Source: Owenia fusiformis
Taxonomy: Eukaryota; Annelida; Polychaeta; Sabellida; Oweniidae
Assembly: GCA_903813345.2 (NCBI GenBank)
Contig: CAIIXF020000012.1
Coordinates: forward strand, 27,106,684 to 27,170,683
Direction of reading: 5' to 3'
DNA length: 64,000 bases
Below, one piece after another: positions 24,985 to 38,600 of the stretch; the stretch's first letter is position 1, and the number at the start of each line of letters is the position of its first letter. The translations under genes were made by a program, and so were the position numbers. The notes below the pieces were generated by a model. The model was not told the origin of the DNA. It saw only the letters and a list, made by a program, of their open reading frames with translations, and searched no databases.

Positions 24985-25194
24985 TGCTTATAATTATCAA
25001 CATCTGTTTGTTAAATACGTCATCTTCGTATTTCAGTTAAAACACTGCAAGCAGTGCCTCTTAGGTTCATCAAGATGCAATACAGTATTTCCATTTTCAA
25101 ACTAGAAAACGGCAACCCCACGGAGTAGCAAATCCCAACGAACACTGCATATGAATCTGTATTGGTCATAAAAATTAATAACATTTAGAGAAAT

Positions 25195-25660
25195 TTCAGA
25201 AAACAATACCATAACAGTGATCGGCCCTATATATCCTTCAATTTGAGAACAATATAGCCATACTTTGAAAAGATCGGAAACTATTGCTAGATCCCACGTA
25301 AGGCGGCCATTTTGAATTTTACGAGGTCCAAATCAGAAAAACAACTTTTGTTTAAGAATAATAAAGAAAGATCTCAAAATTAATGCAAATTCCTCTTGGC
25401 AGCCATTTTGAATTTTCTGATGCCCAACCCACTAAACCAGAAAAACAATACCATAATAATGATCTATCCTAAACGTCCCTCAATTTGAGTATAATATAGC
25501 CATATTTTGAAGATCAGAAAATTATTGCGAAATCTCACATAAGACGGACAGTTTGAATTTTACGAGGGCCAAATTACAAAACGATACAATATTTCCAATC
25601 TGCTCTAAATTGCCTGTCAATTTAGTATAATAAAGTTATACTTTAGAAAGATCTCAAATT
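25195..25660. repeat. ~240-bp tandem duplication
   Basis: Two diverged units start with AAAACAATACCATAA at about 25203 and 25442. Both include CAATTTGAG, AATATAGCCATA and a GGCCATTTTGAATTTTACGAG-like block. A third partial unit follows. A GACGG simple repeat lies just downstream (25950-26012). Confidence 0.75.
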
Positions 25661-25949
25661 AACGCAAATTACTGTTTTCCACATCCCCCTACACAGACTC
25701 TGGGGTCATGGTGAAAAACTCGGAATAGAATATGAAATAGATAGATGTTGTGAATATACTATTAACATTTGTAACAATAATATTTATTACTTTGGTTTAA
25801 AATGAAAAACTTAAGATTTTTACGAAAAATTACCGCCATTTTTAAGCAGCGGCAATCTTGGATTTTTTTGTTGCGTACAACTATTAACCGATACACATCT
25901 TTCCACCAAATATGAACAAAATCCGTCCACCAGTATTCGAGTTATCTTT

Positions 25950-26012
25950 CAGACGGCCAGACGGATGGACTGGCAGACAGACGGATGGACCGACGGACGG
26001 ACGGAGGACTTC
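25950..26012. repeat. CAGACGG / GACGGACGG simple repeat
   Basis: Run of GACGGATGGAC and GACGGACGGACGGAGG words, followed by TCCATACCGAACTTCGTCC, a composition typical of the tails of dispersed repeats. Confidence 0.75.
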
Positions 26013-26689
26013 ACTATATCCATACCGAACTTCGTCCGTTGGGATAATAAGAAAGTGACCAACAGATACACATGTATGGCATACTCCGTATATCTGCTAC
26101 TATTTTTTAACATTCACTTTAACGGTTAAAGTGTTCGATTTGTGCGATTTGTGTCATAAAACAAATAACTTATGTTCAGGATTAAAAGGCGATGTATATA
26201 CCAGGTATCAGACTGTAATTACAAAAAACAACATCATAATACACAATGTTTTCTTATTATTTGCCTCATTTTAATAAAATTCTAATAATTTTGGAGTAAA
26301 CAGGCATTTATTCTTGCTTTATTATTTTCAGAACCGCAGATATCCATACTAACGATGATTCTAATCGTTGATATCGCTGTTTAATGTAGCGAAAATTTTC
26401 ATTGTTAACTCTTCCTATAAAAAGGGTAAAAACAAGTGTACATGCCTTGTTGGATTACCCATAGCTAAGGTAAGACTCGATGCACGAGTAAGCATTTTTT
26501 TCTTTAGATGTATTTCATATTTAACACAAGGGGGTGCTATTATTATATCCTATGCCAAAATCATACATTTAGTAGTCATACTAAAAGAGAAATTAGCTTG
26601 CAAAATAGCTCACGCCTTCTGCAACATGCCTTAAACGTGTCAAAAACATTAATCTACGTCAACAGATGTATGCATCACACTCGTTATGG

Positions 26690-27695
26690 TTTTATTATTT
26701 CTAGATGATATTTATTATTACAAAAATATGCATCGCAGATTGTTGCAATATTTGACCTTTCAAAGATGACCAAGAGAAAAACGAAATTGATATCGAAATG
26801 TGCATTTTCTCATTTTAAATTTGGTCCTAATCATTATATTAAACATGGTTGGACAGGTATAAGCGAAACTATTGCAATCAGGAAGCTCATGTATTTCTGG
26901 CACATCTTTAATACTAGTGTTGGTATTTGTAAGAAGTTAAGTATCTTTAGATGGTATGCTATACTATATAGCTTCTTCGTAGATAAATGTGCTGTAACAG
27001 TTTCATCACCAATTAGGGAAATTATACAACTTGGAATGCAATATGATCTTATAGGAAGAATGGATAGCTATATTTCTAATAACACATTTCCATCCAAGTG
27101 GCACTGGAAAAAGATAGTGAAAAGTTCTGTTCTTACAAAGTCTCTGCAAAGATGGCGTTTTCAATGTATGACATATAATAAAATCAAACATTATAGAGAA
27201 GTAGTAACTACTCGTACTCCAATAGTCTGGTACCAGCTATGTAAATACAAACCTGAAATGATATTCAAATGTAAACTTATGGTGAGACTACTGGTTGGTG
27301 AAGGTGTTGGTCGTCATACCGAGCCAAATGTGAATAGGGTATGCCCAATGTGTAATTCGCATGAATCATTGTTACATTTTATTAAGTTTTGTGATGTGCT
27401 GGAAACAACTAGAAATCCTATACGACCTTACTTAGGCGGAAGTGACCTAAATGTAATTGAAAATATTTTTGCCCCAAATGAATATGATGATTGTATTATA
27501 ATAGCCAGGACAGTGTATCATATGTACCAACTGAGAACTAGATTTCTCAATTCTCTAAACGTCCTGCACTAAACAACTACTGTATATTTTGTTATATTTT
27601 TGTATGTTTTTTCTTCATAACCTTTTATAACCTTTTATGTTAAACTATATGTATATGATCAGAATTGGTCGCAATAAAGAAATATATATATATCT
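26690..27695 (+). mobile_element. LINE C-terminal part (CR1-like, CCHC knuckle), 5'-truncated
   Basis: An open frame of 268 codons (26766-27572) resembles the region after the reverse transcriptase in CR1-type elements: KLISKCAFSHF and IAIRKLMYFWHIFN, a KWHWKK segment and the zinc-knuckle-like CPMCNSHESLLHFIKFC. The RT active-site region is absent. The 3' end is near 27690, after AATAAAGAAATATATATATA. The first ~140 bp recur as a second copy at about 27783-27935. Confidence 0.75.
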
Positions 27696-27782
27696 GCTGA
27701 TCTCATACCATTCATGTAAATCATACAAGGATTAAGATCATTCAATTCAAAACAGCGTGGTTTTAGAATATTCTATTAAATT

Positions 27783-27935
27783 CGATACTACTTTTAGATG
27801 ATATTTTATTATTACAAAAATATGCATCGAAGGTTGTTGCCATATTTGACCTTTCAAGTTGGCAAGGAGATTCAAGCGAAATTGATATCGAAATGTGCAT
27901 TTTCTCATTTTGAATTTGGTCCTTATAATTAGATT
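27783..27935 (+). repeat. Direct repeat of the LINE fragment's 5' part
   Basis: Matches 26697-26845 at about 85 percent by eye (TATTATTACAAAAATATGCATCG; ATTGATATCGAAATGTGCAT). It marks either a second truncated copy or a local duplication. Confidence 0.65.
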
Positions 27936-28324
27936 CAAACATGTTTTCTGAACTAATACGATACTTTTAAATCATACAACGATAGTGGGTTGTCTTTTGT
28001 CTCAAACATCTGTTTATTGTACTCAACTATTTATTGTAATCAACTAGTTTTTGTCATCAATTATATAAGTGTTACTGTTGTGATTAATTTGTTTTCGGAA
28101 ATATAGGCCATTCTTATCAATAGCTTCTTCTCGGAATAATTACAATGTTTTTTTGTTCCATTGTATATTATCTAAACATACCCTCTACTAACTTACATTT
28201 AATTTAGTTCAAATATGAGTTCAAATCCATGTTGGTAGACGGAATTATTAACATTTGTTTTGGTTACCTTTTTGGCTCACCTTGAATGTTATTATTTTGT
28301 TTCATCACACTCAATGACACAGAA

Positions 28325-28743
28325 CATAATGAGGTTTTGCTAATATTTTCAGATTTTGTTTCATCACTACATATACCATTATAGGTTTTGCTAATATTTT
28401 CAGATTTTGTTTCATCACTACATATACCATTATAGGTTTTGCTAATATTTTCAGATTTTGTTTCATCACTACATATACCATTATAGGTTTTGCTAATATT
28501 TTCAGATTTTGTTTCATTACTACATATACCATTATAGGTTTTGCTGATATTTTCAGATTTTGTTTCATCACTACATATACCATTATAGGTTTTGCTAATA
28601 TTTTCAGATTTTGTTTCATCACTACATATACCATTATAGGTTTTGCTAATATTTTCAGATTTTGTTTCATCACTACATATACCATTATAGGTTTTGCTAA
28701 TATATTCAGATTTTGTTTCATCACTACATATACCATTATAGTG
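28325..28743. repeat. 51-bp minisatellite, about 8 units
   Basis: Unit contains AGGTTTTGCTAATATTTTC, then GATTTTGTTTCATCACTAC and ATATACCATTAT. Units are 94-100 percent identical. Because 51 is a multiple of 3 it stays open in several frames (for example a 17-residue repeat with NGICSDETKS on the minus strand), which is not evidence for a gene. A further unit continues at 32417-32470 on the far side of the TIR element. Confidence 0.92.
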
Positions 28744-28812
28744 GGGGGAATTTGCTGGAAAATATTTCAATTGGTGATACAAGCAAATTTAATGGCTTAA
28801 TCTGTTATTTAT

Positions 28813-30080
28813 GTTATTAGGAAAAATTCCATCCCTGTGATCAATAAAACTGAACAATATTTCAAGAAAAATTCAAGATGGCCGCCATATAGGCATAATT
28901 TGGTACAAATAACACTCTAGATTCATATATAGAGATAAATATGGTTTAAAAATAATATTGGAACAGGAGTAAAGCATGTTGTTTACATCTAGAAATACAG
29001 TCACATTCATTAATGATTTGAATTTGGACAAAATGATTTTTTATAGGGATTCTACAAGGTTCTATTTTGGGAGGGCTCTTATTTTGCAACAACTGAAGAC
29101 TGTATTTGTAAGTCCTGACTTTTTACATCTCTTATTATGCTATTAGGAAAAATTCCATCCCTGTGATCGATAAAACTGAACACTATTTCAAGAAAAATCC
29201 AAAATGGCCGCCATATATGCATAATTTGGTACAAATAACACTATAGATTCATATATAGAGATAAATGTGGTTTAAAAATAATACTGTTTCAGTAGTAAAG
29301 TATGTTGTTTACATCTAGAAATACAGTCACATTCATTAATGATTTGAATTTGGACAAAATGACTTTATATTACAAGGTTCTATTATGGGAGGGCTCTTAT
29401 TTTGCAACAATTGAAGTGAATGAACCTGTTTTCTTGAATAATATAATATTTCACACATCTTTTCAATCAATTATTTCAAGTTCAAGTTAAATTATTGTCT
29501 TACAAGTATAAAATAGCCTTTAAAGGAGTTCCACATTGTTCCTTTTTACTCTGTTATTATCACAATCTCATATATACTGTCATAAAATGTTAATGACTTA
29601 TACAGAATTGCATGTGCAATTGCACAAGTCTGCGCATGTAAGTCCTGACTTTTTACATCTGTTATTATGCTATTAGGAAAAATTCCATCCCTGTGATCGA
29701 TAAAACCAAACAGTATTTCAAGAAAAATTCAAAATGGCCACCATATACGCATAATTTGGTACAAATAACACTATAGATTCATATATAGAGATAAATGTGG
29801 TTTAAAAATAATACTGTTTCAGTAGTAAAGCATGTTGTTTACATCTAGTATTTTGGGAGGGCTCTTATTTTGCAACAACTTTAGTGAATGAACCTGTTTT
29901 CTTGAATAAAGATAATATTTCAAACATAATTTTATCTTATATTTCAGGTTCAAATTAAATTATTGTCTGCCAAATACAAAATAGCCTTTGAAGGAGTTCC
30001 ACCTGGATCTTTTTTTACTCTGTTATAATTATAAATAATCATAAATACTGTCACAAAATGTAAGTCCTGGCTTTTTACAA
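28813..30080. repeat. Three subterminal tandem units of the TIR element
   Basis: Units begin with GCTATTAGGAAAAATTCCAT at about 28813, 29141 and 29672 and include GATGGCCGCCATA, TAATTTGGTACAAATAACAC and a TTTTGGGAGGGCTCTTATTT block. Unit lengths vary (about 325-530 bp) through internal loss. Confidence 0.8.
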
Positions 30081-30290
30081 GTGCATACAGAACATAGCTT
30101 TTTATATGAACATTGTACAAGAGCTTGGCAGGCTTTGGAGGACTGTGTCTGGGTTGTCCACAGTGGGGTAACAGTTTCATTATTGTCCCATCCCCAGTTG
30201 ATGTAGTCGTAAAGGCCAGGTGGTGAAGCATTTAGCATTTGTCCCCAAACTACACCAGCCTGTAGGCTGTATCTTTAATGTGATATTCCA
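30029..30290 (-). pseudogene. Cys-rich coding remnant in the TIR element
   Basis: The minus strand encodes PPGLYDYINWGWDNNE, then LWTTQTQSSKACQALVQC and CSVCTCKKPGLTFC. A Trp-Gly-Trp segment followed by closely spaced CxC and C pairs resembles the metal-binding C-terminal module found in many uncharacterised repeat-borne proteins of invertebrates. No start codon, splice site or upstream frame is evident, so it is listed as a remnant. Its parent protein is not identified. Confidence 0.45.
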
Positions 30291-30569
30291 AGGCATGTGA
30301 GTAGGTGGAATTCTCTCGCTTGGTCTTTCTTTTTTTGCAAAATAAGCACTTTCTGGGTGTATTTATATCAATTGTTTCACTTGTTCTGTATATGGAAAAC
30401 ACCCACATATGAGTTGGGCTGTTGCCCTAGTACATGTAGTTGTTGCAGATATGTCATGTTTGCAAAATGTTAGAATAGATTTTTTACCATATTTTATATT
30501 CATTTTTGTTTATTCTTAAAAAAACATCCATGGCCTTAGCCCCAGACATTACAAAATTAATTGTTCATT

Positions 30570-31770
30570 AAATATTATTTAGAAATTGTGATAATTTAAT
30601 AATTCAAAGTAATTGTAGAATATTGGAAGATTTAATTTCTAACTAGCAAATTCCTACCCAAATTTTAAGTTATCTTCCCTCCAATCGTTTCTTTCATCTT
30701 TACTGAGGAGTCATGACATCCCACATATTTGATTTTCACAATTAAAGGACACGGTGTCCAACCCAAACTCTCTTACATGCAAGATTGAGCGTTTCATTAC
30801 TGAAATGATGAGTCATCTGACAATTTCCCCAATGATGGGAATAAGAAGTATGTGTTACTTATTTCAAGTATACCATTTGATGGGTGTGATATATTGTACT
30901 TGGATGGCTGTTGACATTTGAAGCAATTAGGAAGAGCTGTCTTAAGCAGTATAATTATCAAAATTCATAAACGTATTTGTCATTCTTCCGGTCAAAACCC
31001 TGTTTGTCGAGACATGTGACTAGTTGAGTTGAGCATCAGAGTATATTTTGGTCAAATTCCAAACCTTGATCAAACCATACATTATTGTAATCGTGATTTG
31101 ATAACAAAAAATCAAGTCTTAAAAATGATGACATTCTCATATTCAAGAAATGCTGCGATCTTGTTAACACAGTGAACTGGAAACACTGCGTTACTAGGCT
31201 CAACTTTTCAATGAGAGAAAGAAAAGATCTATTGTATCACTTGGTATCAAAAGAAGAAAGATTAATTCACATATAAACTTTTTGTTTATTTGTCAATAGT
31301 TTTATGTTTTAGAGCAAATTTCATATAAATACTAATTTAATTCGTAATTTGTGGTCAATTCGTCAACTTCAGATTTGTTTGATCTACACTACGGAGCTTT
31401 GATCAGGGTATTGTTCATTGAATGGTACATAATATGTCACCATAACGCGTGATATGTAAGAGAAACTTGTGAAACAATACTTACCACAGTCATAGTGGGA
31501 TCTTCATTAGCCCCGTTTCCGCGTGGATGAAACATTCCGTTGTGCATGTAAGAGCGTTTGGGTTGGACACCGTTAAAGAATGCATAATATATATTTATGG
31601 GATGAATTAATATTTTACATTTAATCAAAATTCTACAAATAATGGTAGATTTTTGTTAGATTAAATTTTGCAAATTCTTACTCAAATTTCACATCACCTT
31701 CCTGCTTGGTATTTCATTCCTCCTTACTGAAGAGTCATGGAAAACCACATATTTCATATTCATACTCAAT
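30570..31770. repeat. Two related blocks inside the TIR element
   Basis: CTTTACTGAGGAGTCATGAC (about 30700) and CTTACTGAAGAGTCATGG (about 31722) lie in similar contexts (CCACATATTT follows both). Separately, GGTGTCCAACCCAAACTCTC (30753) is mirrored by the complement near 31550. This points to internal duplication with inversion. No gene seen. Confidence 0.5.
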
Positions 31771-32694
31771 AATGCATAGAATACATTGATGGACTGTATT
31801 AATGTTTTTAACCTCAACCAAAATTTAATGAATAATTGAATTTGCTTTTAGTGGTCCTGATGTCGCTGTAATAGTCTGTAATTGTGAATGCATGGTAAAT
31901 GTCTGTACTCGATAAACCATTTATTTGTGAAAATCTTTCAATTCTTTAGGCTACGGTCATTTATACATACTAATTTGATATGTAGCAGAGCATAAAAATC
32001 TAAAATTTAAGAACAGTCTTACTAATTATGTTTAATTCATAGGAGTAGGGTTATACAAACTTATAAATGAACAAAATAAGAGGGGGGCCAGAAATGAACC
32101 TTGCTTAACTCCCATATAATTATTTATTTTGACTTAAGCTCATGACATGTATTATGTGGTGTCCCTATTAGTGCATTTAGTCCTGAAAACACAATTTAAA
32201 CTTTATATTACAGCTGTATTTGCCAAATCAGAGCTAAATATATTTTCCGAGCTATAGTGTGTCGGCCATCTTGGATTTTGGGGGGAAAAAGTAAAAAAAT
32301 CCATTGATCACAGGGACAGATTTTTTTTAAAAGGTTTGAAGTAGTAGAAAAGCAAAAGTTTATACTTGTATCACCATCTGAAATATTCTGCCAAATATAA
32401 GGGTAAATTCCCCCCACTATATAGGTTTTGCTTATATTTTTTGATTGCTTCATCACTTAATGACACATTATACAATTGTTTTGCTAATCTTTTGATTATG
32501 AAAAATTAAATTCATTAAAAAATAGTATGCTCATATTTTATAATTTTGTGTCATCCCTCAACAACACATGAATCAATGAGTGTTGAGTCTAAACGATACA
32601 ATCCGAAAAACTAGATAGCTCATGTACATTTATAATGCGTTGTACTATGTTCATAAATCTGTAAATTACTCAATCAATCTTTTTGTCATACAGT

Positions 32695-35600
32695 ATGGCA
32701 GCTACGTTGCAGACATGCTGTTTTCTTGTTGCTATTCTTTGCGTGGGCCAGGCAAGAAGCGAGGGCAGTATCACAGGTCAGGGCAGGGACAACAAAGTCA
32801 GCTTAGATGAAGTGAACCTTGGTGAAAACACAAACCTAAAAATGCTAAAATTTTCAGACGTAAGTTTGTACCGTTGGTAACAAGTCTTAACCCTAGAAGC
32901 CCTAGGGTAAAAAGTCACACGAAGCCCCATGGAGGGAGGGGCGGGGTACAAGGCCTCCCAACTTGTAACATCTTTATTAGTAAAGCTAGGATGTTCTTTC
33001 TTCAAATATACTTTATTCAATTATTTTCGATATGGTGTAATAACTTCGCCAACTTTGAGGATGTAAGATTGCGTACTTAGGACAACACGCATGATAGAAT
33101 TAGTGTTAGCTATTTATATTCGAGACAGCATCACTGTTGCAGACTCTTCGAAAGAGTTGCAAACTATTTAAGAGAGCATTTTTGTAATAAACTCTTACAT
33201 TTCATATGATCTTTGCAAAAATATCATAATCAAGACCCTTGCAGAAAATCTCACTTTCAAACGCACTTGTCTCTTGCAGAAAATATCTGGTCTCATAGGC
33301 GGCGTGGCTGGTGATAACGTTCCTACAACAGGTCCCCCAACGCAGCCGCCAAATGAAATAGAAGAAGAAACAACTCCACCACCGAAATCAACGCCTCCTG
33401 CACTTCCACCCGGCCCACCCGGCCCACCCGGCCCACCCGGCCCACCCGATGGACCATTCGGGGACATTGGTGATCCGCCATGTAGGTTTCTTAAAGCATC
33501 ATGTTAATGTTTTTAAAATAACATTAGATTGTTGTAAAATGAATTTCGTATGATATATACCAATACACCAATTGGGGTATAAAATTGATTACTGACAAGG
33601 TATCTACCATTTTTGTCCACCTGAGGAGCTTAGATGAGTATCATTTTTGAATTAAAACCGAAAACGTTTGCACGTCATGTATAAAAGCTTAAGCATCAAC
33701 AAAAACCTTCACATAAATGGTACTTTTTCCGAGAAAATAAGAATTTTGTATACATCCCTATGGTGACATACATGATGGTATCCCGATGCTAAGTCAAGAG
33801 TCAACCCCATGTTAAGTCACTGCAACCTTACTGAAATCTTCATTTTCTCAGAACTCAAATTGATCCAGTGTCAACAAGTAGAGTCATAATAGATAGTACT
33901 GATAGAATCCATTTTCAATAGTAAGAATTTGGGTTCATAGACAGGACATTTGGCTTGCTTTTTAGAAGTTTTTATTGGAACTAATTAGAGAAGAGTATTA
34001 GTTGATAATTGGACTCAAATTACCTACTCTCTACATCGTCATGCGCACATGTATTCACCTCAATAGTGTGAAAAAGTTATTCATTATTCTCCCTTAATAA
34101 CAATAACCGGTACGTTTGTTTCATGAAAGTATAATAAATAGTTAAGGTAAAATTTGATATCGCAATAATTGTTTTTCTGTCGATATGCAAGACCGGTTTT
34201 TACATTTATTAGACATACTTTCTCTAAAAATGGTGGTGAGAATTGTTAGGTATTGTCTACACGCTTTTCACAGATTCATTTCAAATGTTCATGGATAATT
34301 TTTAGTATACATATCTTGAAGTGATTAGGTTTTGGGCATTCTGGGTAAATCTTAAGGTGGCCATTTTGGATTTTCCGTCCAAAAATATTCTCTGCAGAGT
34401 CTGATTATTTGTTTATATATAAAGGTTAGTTTCATCTCATTTATACTATTTATGCATTTAGAATTTACAATGTATCGTAAAAACTTTTAAACAAATCCAA
34501 TGCAACTCATTTTCAGTGTGTATGGATCTGATGATTGTTCTCGATGTATCATGTTCCATATTGCAACACGAAGTAGAAAAGGCCCGCAGATCTGCAATAG
34601 AGTTGGTCGAATACATATTCAATACTCCGAGAAGTGATACGCGGGTTGGTCTATTGGTTTACAGCGAGGGAACGTCACATCAGTTTTACTTAAGTAAGTA
34701 TGCAGAATTGTTGCTTTATGTCACGTCACCACCACAAATGGTGACACATATTGCTATAGTCTCCAAATTTCTGTTCCCTTGGCATTTGGCAACGGCAGTT
34801 GGCATTTCGGCGTCTGTAACATGGCGTCTGAAATAAATGACAGGTGGTGACATTATGCATGTTAATGCTTTGTTATAATTTACTACATAAACCAAAATTA
34901 TGAGAATATTTTAAAATGCTGTTATAATGTCGATTTTCTTTATAGCCGGTGGTGTATTAACAAGGGACGAAATTGTAGCTAAAATTAGCAATGCAAAGTT
35001 AAGTCCAGCAGGATGCAAGACCCACACGCATATTGCGTTACAACAACTCAGAGAGATTTATTTCACCCCTGAACACAATGACAGACCCGTAAGTATATGT
35101 ATTAATTATCCTATATGAGGTCCAGGATATTGGGGATATCCTGAAGCACTGGGAGGTTTTGGTTTGGGATACAGGGAATATCCCGAGGGATATACAATAT
35201 ATCTTCCCGAGGGATATTTCCTGTATCCAAACCGACCGTACATAACTGTTGTATTCCATACCTGGTGAGGTTTGAAATAATAAGCATGTATCCCATATGC
35301 TCTGGTGTGTTTACTTGCAAAATGTGTTATCATTTTTCAAATTTTTCAATTTTTGATTTTTAATAGATGAAGATTTTGTGTCTTCGGCAGTGTTCGAAAG
35401 TGTTGGAAACGTATCGTTGTGACTTCAGTAAAATAATAAGTGTTCAGTGTTCGAAAGTGTTGGAAACGTATCGTTGTGACTTCTGTAAAATAATAAGTCA
35501 AACGTCTTTTGGTGATTTTCGGATTCAAATACATCAAACAAAGCTATAACCATCCATTTCAGTGACTGAAATTCACAAAAATTGTTTATGTAAAAGAATT

Positions 35601-38600
35601 TCAATTCAATTCAATTATTTATTTCATAATTCATATATAATATACACTATAAAAACAAGCCGCTAGACACCCTAGTGGGTATACAGGGTATGTTGCGGTT
35701 TAACAGAAATCATTAAAATGACAACTAGACTACATATAAAAGAAAACACTTATATTATGTTACATGTAGGTATATAAAAATGGTATTAACAATTAATCTA
35801 AGGATGTACAATGTAAAAATGTTACAAAAATCGGGTACCAGTATAAAATCAACAGTATAGTATGATATTGGTATTATACATTATCGTAGATGAGTAGTTT
35901 TTTATATGAAGATTTGAAAATATTTAGAGTGGAGCATTTTTTAATATCATGTGGTAGAGCATTCCAAAGATTAGGACCCAGATAGCGAAGGGAAAGTTTA
36001 GAGCATTTAGGGATATGAAAATAATGCAATTGTCTTGTGTAATGATGATGAATATTAATGTTGATATAAAAGTAATAATTTGCACATTCAATCTTTCATT
36101 TCCTGTTATCCACATCGTTGTGAAGTAACTGACTGCCAATGGTGCACAAATTATATAAGTATAGCTCTTATTGCAATATTTACTCCTCAAAAAAAAGTTA
36201 AGGACCAGTGGTTTTCATCATAGGTTTACATGTTAACCCCCATATTTGTTTGAACGACTATTTTCTAAGCGTGGAACAAAAGAAATCCCAATAAAGAAAA
36301 TAAATCTGTATCTTGATTCTATTCTAAATATGGGGGTTAATATGTAAACCTATGAGGAAAACCACTGGTCCTTAACTTTTTTTGAGGAGTATAGTTATTG
36401 CTCCATTGTAATCTCATTTATATATTAATTTCAAATATTAACCTAATGTTAAGGATGTTCCAAATGTGGCTGTTGTCTTCACCGATGGCCGCACAGTTCA
36501 GGCACGTTACAGAGACGACACGGTTGAGCAGGCTAAACTGGCTAAGGAGGCCGGCATAGAATTAAATATTGTGGCTCTGGAAAATAGGTATGTTGGAAGA
36601 TTATTTTCTTCAACTTAATTATCATTTGGTGTTAATAATATATTTATTTACATTTAAGACAGAAATAAATGCAAAAATAAAAAGCATCATATGTGACCGG
36701 GTGACGCCCGATATACTGCCATTTATTTTCTGAGTAACTGTTAAAGGGGCAACAAGGACCGTTGAGAGAAAATTCGAATTTTTTCTTTTTTCTGAGCTAT
36801 CAGGTCAATATTTGGTTTACACCTTCTTTGACATACCTATTTTCTTAAAATGTATGTATAAACTAACAATTTCAGCATTAAGAAGTGTAAATCCAGTTCA
36901 TAGCTTCTATAAAGATTTCCACTTTTAGATTTTTAAGATCAACCACGTTTTAAGAGGAATATCAGCTGCAATCTCCGTACGGCGTATACATTTTTAGCGT
37001 CGCCGCAGAAATTATAGCTCGGAGTTAAGCCTTAGTCACATTTTCTAAGGGGACCACACGGTCAGTAACATTACACGGTCGCCTAAGGATTTCTACGGTC
37101 AGATAATTGAGCAGTTACATTGTACGGTGTAATTTTTATTTTGTGGATACACTAATTCTACGATTACCGTGATAAATGATGGCACGCGGTAACGTTAGGT
37201 CGGCCCTACGACGGGCGTAGTTTTTTTGCCAAAAACCAAGGTAGGCGCAAGGTAACCGCAGGGGGACCTACGGCGATCTTATGGATTGCAAAGCTCATCT
37301 AGTAGCCTAACGTCGACTGTGTACCCAACGTAAAGGCCCCCTCACATATGAACGAATCCACCAAACGTAGTCTTGCGATGTCAATTCTAGCGATTGGGAA
37401 CGTAAACATGCTTACTGAAGCACATCTTTGTGCATGCTTCCGAAGCTTTCCGAGGGGAAACTTACACATACGAACACCCCAACGATGTACAACGTACACA
37501 TACTAATGGGAACGGATTTTACTCAATTCCTATTCGCAAGACTGCGTTTAGTGGATTCGTTCATATGTGAGGGGGGCTTAAGGCCATCATGGAACATTTC
37601 TACGGCTTTTGTGGAGCTTGTTGATTTCTAAGGCGACCGCAGTAATTGAAACAGTTATAATCACGAGTTATGATTTCTACGGCGACACCCCGGTCTGTAA
37701 ACATTAAATGAACCGTATGGAGACCACAAGGCGCGCGACTGTAAGGCTACCTTAGTTTTCCTATACATAATTTGGCGAAGAAAACAACATGCATACTGCT
37801 GTTTTTAGTTTAAGACGTTGATTATCATCAGAAATTATGTCAAATGATATAAAAATGTAAACATTTGATTTACTAATCTCGCTCTATTAAAACGAACATT
37901 ATCTCGCTCAGGAAACTGAAACCAGACGTTGGTGAATATAAGTTACTTCCTAATGATCCTGGGAATCTCCATCTCTTCAATATATCGGAAATGGATCTAA
38001 TTGGAGTAATGGCGGATTCATTCAACCAGCGCTACTCGGATAACTGTGGACTAGCTGAGACGATCCAAGGTGAGAGTACTTAACATGCTTACGGAGGACT
38101 ATGGTAGTGTTATTTTGAAAATGCAATAAATATATATGAAAAATGTATTATAAAATCTCGTCCTCTACTCATAAGTAATAAAAAAGGTTTAGCAAAAGTA
38201 TTAACTTGACGAGGTATTTTTTATTTCGAGACCATTCATATTTCGGGATCTTTCATATTCCGCGGCAATGTGTCAAGACCGACATATGTTCCGAATACTA
38301 GTTCTTTACCTGACTGTGATTTCCGAATATATAGAGATTATCCTATATGAGGTTCAGGATATTGGGATTATCCCGAGGCCAATATAATATATCTGCCCGA
38401 GGGCCGTAGGTCCCGAGAGTAGATAGATTATATTGGCCAAGGGATAATCCAAATATCCTGAACCGACTATAGAATGATCACCGAGTAGATTAAATTGATA
38501 TTCTGAAAAAAATCATAGGATGTTCTTATTATCCTACACTTACAAGGAGTGCACTGAATGTATAATATCATTGCAAAATGAATTTCATGCCAAATAGAGT

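Larger units (their letters stand above)
28743..32419. mobile_element. 3.7-kb TIR element inserted in the minisatellite
   Basis: The left end GTGGGGGGAATTTGC and following GAAAATATTTCAATTGGTG are mirrored by the right end, where TCACCATCTGAAATATTC leads to AAATTCCCCCCAC. Further inside, a block with CATCCCTGTGATCAAT and CAAGATGGCCGCCATA occurs three times at the left (about 28813, 29141 and 29672) and once, inverted, at the right (about 32250-32330). TATA flanks both ends, compatible with a TA or TATA target duplication. The only coding trace is a Cys-rich fragment at 30029-30290 on the minus strand. It looks like a non-autonomous DNA transposon with subterminal repeats; superfamily unclear. 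Confidence 0.7.

Noticed and set aside
28325-28743. CRISPR-like regular repeat
   Set aside because: The units are contiguous with no unique spacers, and the genome is eukaryotic.
28264-28782. 172-codon frame made of 17-residue repeats on the minus strand
   Set aside because: The 51-bp minisatellite is a multiple of three, so a frame stays open without selection; a second frame is open too, and no splice or start context supports a gene.
33410-33450. Collagen domain in gene D
   Set aside because: Only four GPP triplets, far below the length needed for a stable triple helix; treated as a linker.
33195-33467. Gly-Pro-rich frame on the minus strand
   Set aside because: It is the complement of the proline-rich exon 2 of gene D, which has correct splice sites and phase.
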